From positions 24,705,001 through 24,769,000 of the forward strand of contig CM060843.1 in the NCBI GenBank assembly GCA_030762175.1: a stretch of 64,000 nt of DNA, read 5' to 3'. The notes under the pieces are model-generated. The model was not told where the DNA came from. It saw only the letters and a program-made list of their open reading frames with translations, and ran no database searches. Shown here in pieces: positions 23,168-35,019 of the stretch (positions within the stretch are counted from its first letter, which is position 1; every line of letters starts with the position of its first letter). This stretch comes from Metallyticus violacea (lineage: Eukaryota > Arthropoda > Insecta > Mantodea > Metallyticidae). The position numbers and the translations under genes were made by a program.

Positions 23168-23208
<41 letters not shown>
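23168..23208. repeat. (TA)n microsatellite
   Basis: About 20 uninterrupted TA units directly abutting the long palindrome at 23209-23274. Confidence 0.95.
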
Positions 23209-23211
<3 letters not shown>

Positions 23212-23274
23212 TTTGTAAAGCAGTAATGTAGGATTTTATATATATAAAATCCTACATCACTGCTTTACAAACTT
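23209..23274. repeat. 66-bp near-perfect palindrome
   Basis: The left arm starts AAGTTTGTAAAGCAGTAATG and the right arm ends CACTGCTTTACAAACTT. The arms are about 30 bases each with a single mismatch, around a TATATA centre. It could form a cruciform or, if transcribed, a hairpin. It may also be a fold-back insertion. Confidence 0.9.
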
Positions 23275-23289
23275 TAAATGTATAAATAA

Positions 23290-24395
23290 ACAAATAAATG
23301 CATCTTTTCTCAATGTTTACATTTCTATTGTAGTGCTTTCTTACAACGGTAGTAATAATCATAACAATAATATTACATTAAAAGGCATATAAAGCATCAA
23401 TATTTATAACAAATTATAATATATGAAGCCACAACATTATTCGTTGATTTTAATTCCTGAATGACAGCTATAATGTTTCATTTCACGTACAAACCGTGAC
23501 AGTTCGGGCTCAATAGGAGAAATTTGTGTTCTGAATTTTGATTCTAATTTTTTCAAACTATTGTTTCAGTGCTTTCCTTTTTATTTTTCAAATATAAATG
23601 AATGAAAAAAATACTTTTTACACACGTAAATTCTTGCAAAAGGCTCAATACTTAAACGGTCCTCTTTGACAGCCTGAGAAAAGCAGCTAATGTAGTTTGC
23701 TGCCGGAGAAATTATGACGGTACTTATGAGTCTATGTTTATTTGCCTACCTATTTGGAAACTCCTTCCGAACAAATAGTTGTCATGAATGTGATTCTATT
23801 TCACTTTCCCACATGTTGTAAAACCGCTTCTAATGCTTTGTGACTCCCTTGCAAACTACTTGCTTTTGTTATATTGTTCTCTCATGCATTCGAAACTTTT
23901 AACTCCAAGCAGTTGACAATATAACCCCATTTTGTGTTCACGCACGACCGGAGTCTCTCTGGTTCATATAGCAGCAGACACTAGCTGGAACTCTGCCACT
24001 ACTAATTCCAAGGACTCCTTGAGATTCTCAATATTAGCACGTCTTTTCTTGCAAGCCATACCCTCAAGCACTAGCCATAGCTAATGTACATTATTTGTCG
24101 GCTCTCTCCAAATCATACGGATGCGCAAATGTGAGTTGCCCGCGTTTTGTCTTGATCGCCTACTTTCACACAAAAATAATTGTGCATGCTGTCTGTACGA
24201 GTGGAGTATTGCACTTTTCTGAGCGGCAAGTGTCACGTCACTGTATACATAATAGAAATTGTCAGATTTTTAAAAGCATTTACGCGACATCCTGGATTTT
24301 CAAGGTAACAAAATAAACCTGAAAATAATAAAAGGAGCAACACTCTTAACTTTCACTTCAAGTAAGCTGTATGCAGGTAATTAACAAAAGAATGT
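23290..24395. other. Unassigned DNA
   Basis: AT-rich, no family or gene recognised. Frame 24095-24316 on plus has no known domain. Confidence 0.45.
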
Positions 24396-24399
24396 TCAC

Positions 24400-25160
24400 C
24401 ATGATTTATTCCCACGCTCAGGATTGCCAACTACATATGTGAGCGAATATACATATCTCGGTCAGAGACTTTCTTTCCATGATAAAATGGAAAAAGAGGT
24501 ACAAAGATCTCATTAACTTGGAGAGAATTTGGGCCCTTAAGTTTATATTGTTAGACCAAACACTTACTAAGAAAGTCAGATTCCGGACGCTCGAAACCTG
24601 TGAACACTCTGTATCACTATATGGGTGCCAGGCACGGTCATTAACAGAAGAACAAAAGAATAAAATTCAAATATGCCAATGAAAAATACAAAGTAAGATC
24701 CTGGGAATAGCTTTGAAGAACAAAATACCTATAGTATTAATAAACTAGTTGTCTCACACAACAGACATCGCACAAATAGCTACCAGAAGCAAATGGTAAT
24801 GGGGCGGTCATGTAGCAAGAGTGCAGGAGAATAGATGGACCTACAAGATCTCCATAAGGGACCTCCGGATAGGAAAAAGGACACAAGGCAGACCCAGAAG
24901 AAGATGGGCAAGGAACATGCAGGTTCAGATCGTTCAAGAGTGGCAAAAGGAAGGGAAAAATGCAAATCTCTCGAGAAGCAACTAGTGCAGTGAGAAATGG
25001 AATAACCAAAGAACAAATCAGTCAGTGTCTTAAACAGCATACGAACAACTAGCGTGGAATAGCTTACCAGGTTAGGAACAAGCGAGATTTCCCTACTTGT
25101 TAGGAGACTTTTGCCCTTATGGGACACAATAGTAGTCTTTATCTTTTATCTTTATATTTG
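24400..25160 (+). mobile_element. RTE-like LINE 3' end, copy 2
   Basis: Longer than the 6.84-kb copy. The plus-strand translation, with frame changes, gives YVSEYTYLGQRLSF (about 24436), LYGCQARSLTEEQKNKI (about 24620) and then the GHVARVQENRW and RRWARNM region (about 24805-24920). YLG and LYG-E-W blocks in this order are the C-terminal third of non-LTR reverse transcriptases. The 3' end has TCTTTATCTTTTATCTTTATA, a short-repeat tail as in RTE elements. 5' truncation and stops show it is dead. Confidence 0.7.
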
Positions 25161-25164
25161 CTTT

Positions 25165-26600
25165 ACGTACTATGTTACTTAACCGCTGGGAGGGCCAAAC
25201 ACCTCATATCTCGGAAATGAGAGCTAAGTAACCATTTTAAGTGTTCTATTTGCTTTTAACATGCTGAAATCAATACGAAATAAGTATTTTCAAGTGAAAA
25301 ATATTTTTATTGTTGATCGATGTTTTTTACTATAAATGTTTTGATGTTGGTTTTAAGTTCCTTGCATTTGTATCTGCAACAGAAACTTGTGTGGTGTAAC
25401 TATATTGAAATTTCGTAAATTAGGGCAGCACTAAAGATCTTTCATTTTGGTTTAAATTAAGATTTTATAAAGTGTGTTCTCCTACTATTTGATTTTAGGT
25501 TTCAAAGTTATATATTGTATTCTATATGTGGCAATGATATAAATTTTCATTTTTGAAATTATATTGCAGAATGCATTATTTCATGTGAGTCAATGCAAAT
25601 GTTAACTTTACAGGTTAGTCCTATTTTTTCTTAACGTAAATAATTCATGCTATATGTTAATTACTTTGCAGCATACTGCATAATTTAATTCTTGCCCAGG
25701 CTCCAGCGGAAGGGTGTGCAATTGAGCATAATAAAGAATTTGGTAGGAGAAATAGATGACAAGTTGTATAATTTATATCTCATAGCAACGAAAAGTTTAT
25801 AATTGTCTATTATTCTTTGATTATTGTGGAACTATAAAACAAGTGCTGTGATTTTTGCAATAACGGTTACTTTGTAATAACCAAAAACAGGTTAAGTAAA
25901 TTTGCCGATAACATCCCTCGCCTAATGTCACATCACCGCTCATCCATTTCTGTAGATCAGGCAGCTAAAAATGTGCCAAGCACCTTTATTTACCATCCTT
26001 AAACCATGCGTAATATTCTCGTTCAGTTCTCAGTAACAACCGCGTGTAGGACATTTCGGCAGAAAACATGATTCAATAAAGTTATTAATAGGGTAAAGCA
26101 AACGATATTGCCAAGCAAAAAATTTAACTAACGGTCCTGTATACGAACATCCATTAAAGAAAACGTGCGAGCTAACAGACTTCAGTGTTTATGACGGCTA
26201 AAACGATGATGTAATTGCACAAAACTTAACACCATAACCTCATTAACTAGCGAGCTATTTCTAAAAGCCAGCAGATATGTTTTTGACGTGAAGTCAAATT
26301 TAACTCAAGCTGTTTATTTTCACTTTGCATTAGTCCCTCGGGTTGCTATGGTTACTTGACGCAGCGGAAAGCGTTTATTTATTCGCGAGCAGAGTAAGTA
26401 GAGGAAGAAAAAGAGAAGCATAAATAGCAAGAATTCAAAGCGATTCAGAAATTGAAGGAAACTCAATAAAAGCCCAATTTAATATATATAATTTTCAATT
26501 TTCGTATACTGTAAATGGTTTCTAAAGAAACAAACGAAGCTTATATTAAATATGATATTTTACACGCATATTAGGATACATTTGGAATCAGCGTTAGATA
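25165..26600. other. Unassigned AT-rich DNA
   Basis: No gene, SINE or transposase block seen over about 1.4 kb. Confidence 0.45.
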
Positions 26601-26604
26601 AGAA

Positions 26605-26690
26605 GTCAAGGCCGAAATTCGAACCATGGATCTTCGACTTTCGCGCGGTTGCTCTTACCATTTGAGTTACCGTGCCCTCCTGCGACAAGA
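26605..26690 (-). repeat. tRNA-like head of an unclassified SINE, or tRNA pseudogene
   Basis: On the minus strand, GGCACGGTAACTCAAATGG is followed by GTAAGAGC and, 35 bases later, by the B-box-like TGGTTCGAATTTC. A- and B-box spacing suits a tRNA or tRNA-derived SINE. The acceptor stem does not pair, so I do not call a functional tRNA. Confidence 0.45.
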
Positions 26691-26961
26691 GCCACGAATC
26701 TCTAGGATATAATAAGATTCAGATGAGGAGATCCGTTATTCGGGCCTGCAAATGTTCCCTATCTAATTCTGATTCCAAACATTAACATAATAAACTGAAA
26801 AAGAACATTCAAATAAATGAACCCTAATAGCGTAGTTAACTATGAAGCTTGGATCTGAAGATCTCGAGCCACCTTTTAGGGATAGAAACTATGCAACGAG
26901 ATGACCTTAGACATATCCAGGAAATATAAGCCAACGTGGGGATATTTCCGGCTATACTCGG

Positions 26962-27036
26962 ACAGAGCCGGTAGCTAAGATGATAAGAGCCTCGGCACGA
27001 TAAGCTGAAGATCCGTGGTACGAAATTTTCTTATGT
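26962..27036 (+). repeat. Second tRNA-like sequence, degenerate
   Basis: GAGCCGGTAGCTAAGATG, GATAAGAGC and GATCCGTGGTACGAAAT resemble, in plus orientation, the A- and B-box arrangement of the 26.6-kb element (both have GAAGATCC before the B-box). Probably a second, more decayed member of that SINE family in the opposite orientation. Confidence 0.35.
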
Positions 27037-27363
27037 AACCATTCTAACCAGGTTTCCATTACAATGATTTAATTATTAACAGTAAACAATATTTATGAAT
27101 TGCTCTAGTTAAACTATCGTTAGCAGAAGTGCAGAAGTTAGCCATTTGTAACATTGCAATATCGACAGGGTTATTAAATCAGTATTTCTTTACTGATTCA
27201 CGTTGGTCGCATTAATAAAATTCAAACAACACAGTACATGATGCACTCTTCAAACAATCCGTTAATGACGGGATTTGAAAGTTGGATAAAAAGTAAGTTA
27301 AACATTTTCTTTTTTTGGAAAACAAGTACTATTTTATTTCTAAACATAGTATCCACCGAAAGC

Positions 27364-28638
27364 TACGAGGGTAGATCCACAAGTTTCCGGCCTAACCATT
27401 TTCTAGATATTATAAAGACTATATTTCACTTTTCAATATAGTTACTCTTTATTGCAATTCACTTCTCATATCTTTGAATTAACATTTCAACCCCGCCCCA
27501 ACAAAAGTCGGGCGTCTTGTCTGCAAAATGGGCATAAACAGCATCCACCACTTCTTCGTCACACCTAAATTTCCTTCCTCGAAGGTCCTTCTTGAGTTTT
27601 GAAAAGAGAAAATAGTCACTAGGAGCTAGATCTGGTCTGTAAGGTGGATGGTCGATCTCCATGAACCCACATTTCTTCACAGCTTTCTTTGTAACAAGAG
27701 CTGTGTGCACAGGCGCGCTGTTGTGAAGAAGGCGCACCCCACCACTCAGCTTTCCTCGCTTTTTCTCTTTGATGTAAGCACGTAGTCTGTGCAGTGGACC
27801 AGCATAGTACTCCCCATTTAATGTGGTGTTCCTCACCTTGAAGTCAATGAAGAGTATTCTTTCACAGTCCCAAAAGATTGTGACCATGATATTCTTGGTT
27901 GACTGGGTGACCTTGGCCTTTAGAGGCGGTGCTTCGCCAGGTTTACGCCACTCCATTGATTCCCTTTTGGACAGGGGATTATAGTAGAAGACCACAGTTT
28001 CATCTCCTGTAACAATGGTTTAAAATTTTTCTCTCTCGTTGCCATGGCAGAGCTGAAAAAATGCCTGACAACAGATGACTCATTGCTGCTTTTGGACTGA
28101 GGAAAGAAGTCTAGGCACCCATCTTGCACTAACCTTATTCATGTTTAAATGTTCATGAATAATTCGAAGGACTTTTGTTTTATAAAGGCCTAATCTTGCT
28201 GATATTTCTGTAACTTTGAGCCGTCGTTCATCCATTATTTTTCCTTCCACAAGAGCGGTGTTGTCAGGAGTGAGCACCTCCAAGGACCCACTTGCACATT
28301 ACTCGTCTTCAATGCTTTTTCGACCCATTCAAAAAAGTTTGGTTCATTCTTTTACGGTAGAATATGAGGGGGATGCTTCCCCATATACATCGTTCATTCG
28401 CTGTTTAATTTAATTTGGAATAAGTCCTTCTATTGTGAAGAACTTAATAACAGCTTGATACTGTATTTTGAACATGTCACAATCTTCTATACACAGTCTT
28501 CTTTATGCAACTATATCTGGACCACTGAAGTTACAGGTGTAATTATTTACTTAACAGATAAGGTGTGACACCAGATAAGGGTTTCGTAAAGGCGATAACC
28601 CTTATCGGCGATGCCGGAAACATAGATCTACCCTCGTA
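27364..28638 (-). mobile_element. Mariner family A, copy 2
   Basis: Ends TACGAGGGTAGATCCACAAG (27364) and the complement of ATAGATCTACCCTCGTA (28622-28638) are inverted repeats, with a TA on each side. The internal length is 1,271 bp, the usual mariner size. This copy has the best-preserved ends of the family. Transposase on the minus strand. Confidence 0.93.
27459..28475 (-). pseudogene. Mariner transposase pseudogene, family A copy 2
   Basis: ATG at 28475 (MFKIQYQAVIKFFTIEGL) is followed by an early stop. The helix-turn-helix part is readable at 28283-28080 (LKVTEISARLGLYKTKVLRI, NKVSARWVPRLL). The last 178 codons (27995-27459) are open and contain the YRPDLAPSDYFLF third-aspartate block. 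Spacing between the second and third catalytic positions is 34 residues (D,D34D), typical of mariner. The second catalytic position is mutated: LLHNSAPVHTA instead of LLHDNAPVHTA. So this copy, though the longest open one, cannot be active. Confidence 0.88.
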
Positions 28639-28685
28639 TGTACTTCATTTAGAGAGTTTTCAATGTTTTTTTATGTCGGGAAAAT

Positions 28686-28751
28686 ACTACCTGTGGTGCC
28701 TCAGTAGTAAAAACAGGCGCTAAACAACATTAAAAAAAAAAAAAAAAAAGA
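28686..28751 (+). mobile_element. SINE-A, 5'-truncated tail only
   Basis: Only the last 45 bases of SINE-A (CTGTGGTGCCTCAGTAG to GCTAAACAAC) plus a poly-A tract. A 10-bp direct repeat TCGGGAAAAT at 28676-28685 and 28752-28761 shows it is a genuine truncated retroposition event, not a deletion remnant. Confidence 0.88.
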
Positions 28752-28799
28752 TCGGGAAAATGGTTTTGTCCACCTCGCAAAATACGTATTTAAGGCATC

Positions 28800-29165
28800 G
28801 TTGACATCCACAATCGACAAAAATTTCATTCCAGTTCGTAAAAATGAGTAAAGATCTTGGGTTTAAATCCGGGGAATATGGTGAAGAATAAAATTCGAAG
28901 TTGTGAAGGTAGTTTTGGAAAGGTTTCTGCCCTGGCGTCTAGTATGGAAGCGAACTTTCTGAGGGGCTCCACCTTGTTGGGGCGTTTTACCTAGAATTCC
29001 GTCTATATCCGTGCCTCACCGCCCATGTATTCTGAGCCCCAGATATTTTAGGTCACCACTTCCTTCCGGGTGTGCTCCATTGGGAGCGAGGCCACAAACG
29101 GCCAGCTGTTGAGCAAGGTTGAAGTACTGAGGCATTCTTCTCCGTACCCTAACAATCCAATACAA
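28800..29165 (+). repeat. Unclassified repeat (SINE-like), copy 1
   Basis: Diverged similarity to 46.8-47.3 kb in the same order: GAAAGGTTTCTGCCCTGGCG / GAAAAGGTTTCTGCCCCGGT, then TTCTGAGG, then CTCC(C)ATT-GG, then C-CAAACGGCC / CACGAACGGCC, then CAAG-TTGAAG-ACTGAGGCA. The start at about 28850 (GGGTTTAAATCCGGGG) resembles a B-box, so a tRNA-derived SINE is possible. Confidence 0.45.
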
Positions 29166-29450
29166 TAAAATGCTCTCTAATAGCGACAAATTTTATCCTG
29201 CAGATTCCAGGCTTAAATATAAGGGTCATCGATAAGATGATTCGATGAAAACAAGTAAAACTCTTTCTATATAATTCAATCAAGCATTTATCACAGTTAT
29301 TTCTAATTAATATTCCAGATTCTTGCAATCTCTATGCAGCAGCAGTAGCAGTTGTAAAGCGGTGTACCCCGGGTTTATGCTGCTGCGAGCCGACGCTGCT
29401 CAAATGTATAATGGTGAAGCCAAGTTCCGTCCACGGTTACTTTTTTTTTC

Positions 29451-29740
29451 ATTTATTTATTTATGGACGCTCTTTAACATCTCAGGTCATCAGCGTCCCA
29501 TTCAACTCAGGGCGTGAAACGGCCGACAAATTTTGCTCAGAGGCCTCTTCTTTCAGGCTTGAGGTTCTTTTTCGCGTCGTAAATGTACGACATGGGACCC
29601 ACGGTTTTACTTTCCTTCCGAAGGAAGCCATACTTAGGAATTTTACGCCCGAAGAAATCCATTGGTCCTGGCCGGGTTCGAACCCGCGATCTTGGGTATA
29701 GGAGGCAAGTATGGTAACCACTACACCACCAGGACCGACT
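29451..29740 (-). mobile_element. SINE-B, copy 5
   Basis: Minus-strand, full length from ATTTATTTATTTATGGACGC to the GTCGGTCCTGG head at 29739. Both promoter boxes are intact (GGGTTCGAACCCGC on the minus strand reads as a perfect B-box). It is among the best-preserved SINE-B copies here. Confidence 0.9.
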
Positions 29741-29744
29741 CCCA

Positions 29745-30350
29745 CTGTCACGAATCTATATATAAAAAAATCATATGAATTGCAATAAAACATCGCACAA
29801 AAATGCCCTGAAATATTATTAGCGCGCGTTTTTGCAGAAATCAACATCGTGGCACCCTTCATGCACATAGTTTTTTTTATAAGCAACTTTTCCATGCAGG
29901 TTATTGTGCTGTTGAGGTCCTGCCGTCTTCCATTATAAACCAATATTTTCATTGATATTTTTCGTAGTGATAATTGAGCATCTGGTGCGCTCTTCATTTT
30001 CGGTGTGTATACGGCCACATTTAAACTTATTTATCCAGAAATAAGTCGTCTACAGCATTGATGCACGGTTCTTATTCACTCCATCTAGCCCAGTTTTGGT
30101 CTGCGCGGAATTATTCTTCAAATAAGATTATACACTTCACGATTGCTCCTCCTTCCTATTTATATATTAGATGAGATGGTTTTATTCAAGTAGCTGTCAA
30201 ACATGAACTACTCGTAGCATCAGGTTGAAACTTTGTCATAGACCAAACAAGTTTAACGCCACTTAACGATAAGCAAGTACAGCTGACATGCATTTCCCAA
30301 CGCATAAAATGATTTAACATATTGAGCACTGTCTACGAAGTGAAAGACTG
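29745..30350. other. Unassigned DNA
   Basis: No gene recognised. An open frame that enters from the SINE-B (30018-29482 on minus) is a chance read-through. Confidence 0.5.
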
Positions 30351-30357
30351 CATTGCA

Positions 30358-30600
30358 CTAAATAACACCTAACAGCATATTCTGACTCACCCAAGTAGTG
30401 CTTTCTCTTGAGAGTGTTGCAAAAGACAGCCAGCTACTGGACTTGGTTTTAGCTTGGCACCTCTTCTCGACTGTAGAGAGTTGCTGATTCAAACGCTCTC
30501 TCTGCTCATTGTTGGTAACCCTAAGATGTTCTGGGAAGAAGTCTAAGGAAGAATCCAAAAAGTAAACTCTTAAGATTCACTCGTGCGTTAACTTTAACAT
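30358..30600 (-). pseudogene. Fragment of a transposon-type ORF with a GERFHQD-like block, copy 1
   Basis: The minus-strand frame reads DSSLDFFPEHLRVTNNEQRE then RLNQQLSTVEKRCQ. The same block is found at about 43.3 kb on the minus strand (YLDYFSEKCEDYSEEQAERF, HKDVQVMEDR). The pattern S-LDFFPEN...EQGERFHQD...ME-RYQG is, from memory, a repeated open frame found in many insect genomes and generally assumed to come from a transposable element. Its biochemical function is not known to me. Truncated at both ends. Confidence 0.5.
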
Positions 30601-30649
30601 AAATAAATATTCACAAAATGAAAGAGCAGAAAAAAGCTCACAGCGTACA

Positions 30650-31517
30650 TGAACTTATGAAAGGATTCATTTATTAACGATAGGAGTGTATATCAATTTC
30701 AAACTCTCAAACTCGAAATAAATTTTATAAATAAACTTAAATCAACCAATGACGTTTTTGTTTACACTATTAGAGTGTTCGGAAAATCCTAAACGCACAA
30801 ATTCACTCATAGCAAAAGTGTACATGCTCGCAAGATTATATTTTCGGAATTTCGGGAAAAAAGGAACTTCTGAATATCTCACCCAAAATAAAATATGTTA
30901 TTTTATTAAATAACATACATAAATGTATTATACAAAACGATTCGGAATCTCTGCGAGGAGAGATAGATCTTGCTACAAGGAAAACATTTTTGTTAAACAA
31001 CCTGTGCTCTCTTAACCTGACGTTTAGAAGTTGTGCACACCCGCTAGATAATATGTAGATACTAGTTTCAACGTTAAACCACGCGAAGCTGCTTTTATCC
31101 TCGCCGTGTACTTCTGTGTGTAGTCGATGCTTGTGCAGTTGAATGCTTGCATCCATTGAGAATGGACGTCTACAGTTTTCTTGAGTTGACTGACATGATG
31201 TTTTTCTTTGGGAGCATATGCCGAGTCATCTACACGATTCCAGTGACAAAAGACACGAACTGCTTTTTATTGAATAAGACCAAGGCCTGAAATGTTTGCC
31301 AGAGTCCGATAGACACTACTACGACGGTGCAATAATTGTAATAATATTCAGGGCAGGTACTTCCAACATCTTCTGTAACCTGTACTGAACGTATTTGCAG
31401 AATGAATTAATAAAGTGTTCCAAAAAGCTAATTCCTTCGATAATGCATGCCTCCTGAACAAAATGTCAGAGAACATTGGTCGTTTAAAATAAATATTCCT
31501 CTATATCTTCTCCGAAT
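30650..31517. other. Unassigned DNA
   Basis: No family recognised; minus-strand frame 31156-30836 has no known domain. Confidence 0.45.
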
Positions 31518-31531
31518 TTGTGACTAATCCT

Positions 31532-31825
31532 GTCGGTCCTGGTGGTGTAGTGGTTAGCATACTATCCTTCTAAACCTAAGATCGCGGGTTCGATCCCGGC
31601 TAGGATCGATGAATTTTTTCGGGCGTAAAATCCTAAGTATAGCTTAATTCGGAAGGGAAGTAAAGCCATGGATCCCGTGTCGTACATTTACGGCACGATA
31701 AAGAATCTCAAGCCTGAAAATAAAGGCCTCTGAGCAAAATTTGTCGACCGATTCACGCCCTGAATAGAATGGGACGCTGATGACCTGAGGTGTTAAAGAG
31801 CGTCCGTAAAAAAAACCTAATAAAA
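31532..31825 (+). mobile_element. SINE-B, copy 6, with 14-bp target duplication
   Basis: Plus strand, from GTCGGTCCTGG to CCGTAAAAAAAACC. A perfect 14-bp direct repeat TTGTGACTAATCCT flanks it (31518-31531 and 31826-31839). B-box GGGTTCGATCCCGG intact. One of the clearest insertions in the window. Confidence 0.95.
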
Positions 31826-32100
31826 TTGTGACTAATCCTATATATCAATGATAGTACATTAGTAATATAAACAAATACCTTGACATACAATCGATATAAA
31901 AAGACTTACATCAACCAAATACCTAATTGTGACCAATGTCTTTCGACTATTTTTAAAGAAAAAATTATCATATAAAATTTCCATTTTATCAAAAAGAATG
32001 TTTATTCTATACGCATTAATTGAAGTTATTCAGTTTAGTCCCCGCAATTTTTTATGCAATGGCAAAGTCTAGAAATCCAGTAATCTATCACCCACTAGGT

Positions 32101-32395
32101 ACCGCCACGGGTAGCCAAGGTCGTTAAGGCCTGGAATTGTGAGCGGGAGGTCTAGGGTTCGAATCCCGCCAGGACCGTCCTCCCTGACTGAGGTTTTTTC
32201 CATGTTTTCCTCAATCCTCATAAATGGCAAATGCCGGGGAGGTACCCTAAACTTAGGCCTGGATCGATTACTTCCTTAAAAATAAATCTTTTCCCAATAT
32301 ATCATTTCACCTCATGTATCATCAGTGTTCACCGCCTGTGGTGCGTCTGTAGCAAAAACGGGCGTTAAACACCACTCAAAAAAAAAAAAAAAAAA
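32101..32395 (+). mobile_element. SINE-A, copy 5
   Basis: Plus strand, from ACCGCCACGGGTAGCC to CGTTAAACACCACTC and an A20 tail. Full length. No convincing target duplication. Confidence 0.9.
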
Positions 32396-32479
32396 AAGAG
32401 GTTCATGCGACCGCTGTCCTCATGCACTTTTCTTCAGACTTTCCAAATTGTGATAAGGAATAAATTCTTAATTTGTTGC

Positions 32480-32740
32480 AAAGATTGAGATCTGGGCTGA
32501 ACAGAGTCATTCCTCTGTCGAGGTGTACTCAAGTATTTGGGTATTAAGTCACTCTAGAATTCTCCTTGCCTATTGTGCAGGATCTGGGTGCTGCTGGAAA
32601 ACTCGGTGTTTACCTCGAATAAAATATTATTTAGGTGCTCTACGATACCCTTTTGGATTTCTCTTTGATAGTATTTAACATGGATTTTCACCTTTGGATC
32701 ACAAGTAATTCGCAACCCCATAACAGGAAACACCCCACCA
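32480..32740 (-). pseudogene. Tc1/mariner-type transposase relic
   Basis: Minus-strand reading from about 32700 gives DPKVKIHVKYYQREIQKGIV followed by LNNILFEVNTEFSSS. In an overlapping frame FQQHPDPAQ (about 32600) corresponds to the FQQDSAPAH block of the second catalytic aspartate, with the aspartate changed to histidine. The order V-YYQ-I...LN--LF...FQQD matches Tc1/mariner transposases. Interrupted by stops. Confidence 0.45.
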
Positions 32741-33602
32741 CACTATAGTTATTGAGAGGTTTTGGTTTCTATTGACATTTTTTATCAAGGAAGAAGTTCT
32801 CTTACTCTCTTGGCATAATTTTTGTCATTTTGGCAATTGAAATTTCGCTGTACAGTAAAACATTTCTTACCTGCGATGACTACTCTCTTGATATCGTACC
32901 TAGTCAAAAGTTTGTGGCAACAAAATCGTTTTATTTCTTTAAGCCTTGCGTTGAGGTAGTGAATAGAGTTTTTAGAATAGCTTTAAGCGTAAAGAGTTCT
33001 TATTTATTGTTCATTTCCAGGACAACTTCTTTATTGTGCGGCACGGGTTCCTGCATTCCCTTTTCGTATTGATATTTTTGTGGTCCTCTTACAACTTCTT
33101 CAGAAGAAATCTATTAACGGTATAAAACACAAGTCCCTCTTGGTGCCAGTGCTTCTGAGAATGCTTGAACATTTCATTTAATGGGGTCCTTATTTGTACA
33201 TCAAAAAATCATAACACAGCTTGAGTTTATTGTCAAACCGTTTTAAAACATTAAAGTGGTTACTTATTTGTTCCAAGGGTAAAACTTTTCCTACAAGAAT
33301 AACATCTTTGTCATCAATGCAACTGTTTTGGAACATGAGCCAAACGCCAATTCATAGGCTTTTGTCATGAAGTTTCCGTTATACTATAGCCACTAGGTTA
33401 CCCGTATAGTTAGAGCTCCCAAAATAAGAAATGCCTTCTGTTATACTTTCATACAACGCCAATCTGTGTCTTTACTTATCTAATACATTTCTAACTCTTT
33501 CTGAAAACTCATGTTTCTTCATTACTCTACCAGAGTATCTCTATCGCTTTAAATGCTATGTAACACACAGCTTCCCAAACACTTTCCCTCTCTCTCTTTG
33601 TT

Positions 33603-33889
33603 ACCGCCACGGGTGGCCGAGGTCGCTAAGGCGCGGACTCGTGAGCGGGAGTTTTGGGGTTCGAATCCCGCCAGGATCGTCCTCCCTGACTGAGGTTTTT
33701 TCCAGGTTTTCCTCAATCCTCATAAATGGCAAATTCCGGGGAGGTACCTAAACTTAGGCCTGGAACGTCTCCTTCCTTAAAAATTATCCTTTCCTAATTT
33801 ATCATTTCATCTCATGTATCATCAGTGTTCTCCGCCTGTGGTGCCTCTTAGCGAAAACGGGTATTAAACACTATTCATTCTGCATTCTA
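33603..33889 (+). mobile_element. SINE-A, copy 6
   Basis: Plus strand with intact head (ACGGGTGGCCGAGGTCGC; GGTTCGAATCCCGCC). A 10-bp target duplication TCTCTTTGTT at 33593-33602 and 33890-33899. Confidence 0.92.
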
Positions 33890-33899
33890 TCTCTTTGTT

Positions 33900-34700
33900 C
33901 ATATTGCATTAGTCAATTAAACGTCGCTCCGTTTTCCATACATATTATGTTTGCTATAATTCCTAAATCGCTTTCAAAATAATCCCCCTTTTCACATTGC
34001 AAAGCCTTTCCTCCTATGTCTGTTACAATCTACACGTCTACACGTCTATCCTGCTTCTGCTGTATTTTAATTACACTGTACAGTTTATAAGAACTTTTAT
34101 CCAAAAAAGTTAATCCATATATTTTTCCTCTCTATACCGTCAGTTATCGCTTTCCAACTATCATATGTACATTCTCCGTTCCAATTTTTTCAAACAACTT
34201 CCCATCATTCCTAACAGGACTAATGTATTTAAAAACAAAATAATTTATGAAATCATATCTAATCTGAGTAACCAAAGTAATTTGTTTTGCAGTTTTTAAT
34301 ATAAAAAATCTAAGTAACTAAAACTAACGTTATTTACAACTTCCTTTGTTTTTCAATGTTATTTATAAATGCATTGTATCACTATAATATATTTTTTAAA
34401 AAATGTTCCTCCTTGTGCCCCCTGTCGGTGTAGATCATTTTATAACAAAAGAAGGTAGTATGACAAAATGCAATAGGGAACAGAATTTCAGATATGGCGC
34501 TACTGCAGTGGACACATCTCACTCGTCATGATTACCAACATTAACCACACACTATAATGCTGTTAATTATTTTCACTCGGCATCAAAAAATAATTAGCAA
34601 AAAATATACGTTTATATGCACAATAAAATTCTATATTAATTTTTATCAACATAAAAATCTGTCCTACCTCATACTAACAAAAATATGCAAATATCTCATT
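33900..34700. other. Unassigned AT-rich DNA
   Basis: No gene or repeat family recognised. Confidence 0.45.
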
Positions 34701-34714
34701 CTAGTTATGAGCCT

Positions 34715-35001
34715 TTTTTTCTTTTTTGTAGTGTTTAACGCCCGTTTTTACTACTGAGGCACCACAGGCGGTGGACACTAATGATACATGAAATGAAATG
34801 ATAAATTGGGAAAGGATATTTTTTTTTAGGAAGGGAGCGTTCCAGGCCTAAGTTTAGGTACCTCCCCGGCATTTGCCAGTTATGAAGACTGAGGAAAACC
34901 TGGAAAAAACCCCAGTCAGGGAGGACGGTCCTGGCGGGATTCGAACCGCAGACCTCCCGCTCACGAGTTCGTGCCTTAACGACCTCGGCCACCCGTGGCG
35001 G
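34715..35001 (-). mobile_element. SINE-A, copy 7
   Basis: Minus strand, tail at left (T-rich then GTGTTTAACGCCCGTTTTTA) and head at right. A perfect 13-bp target duplication TAGTTATGAGCCT at 34702-34714 and 35002-35014. Confidence 0.95.
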
Positions 35002-35019
35002 TAGTTATGAGCCTGCGAA

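Noticed and set aside
24737..25127. Minus-strand open frames of 90 and 115 codons
   Set aside because: They are antisense to the RTE-like LINE tail, and a related antisense frame occurs at 7066-7293.
29482..30018. 178-codon minus-strand open frame
   Set aside because: Its second half is SINE-B copy 5 read through into unrelated flanking DNA; no domain in the first half.
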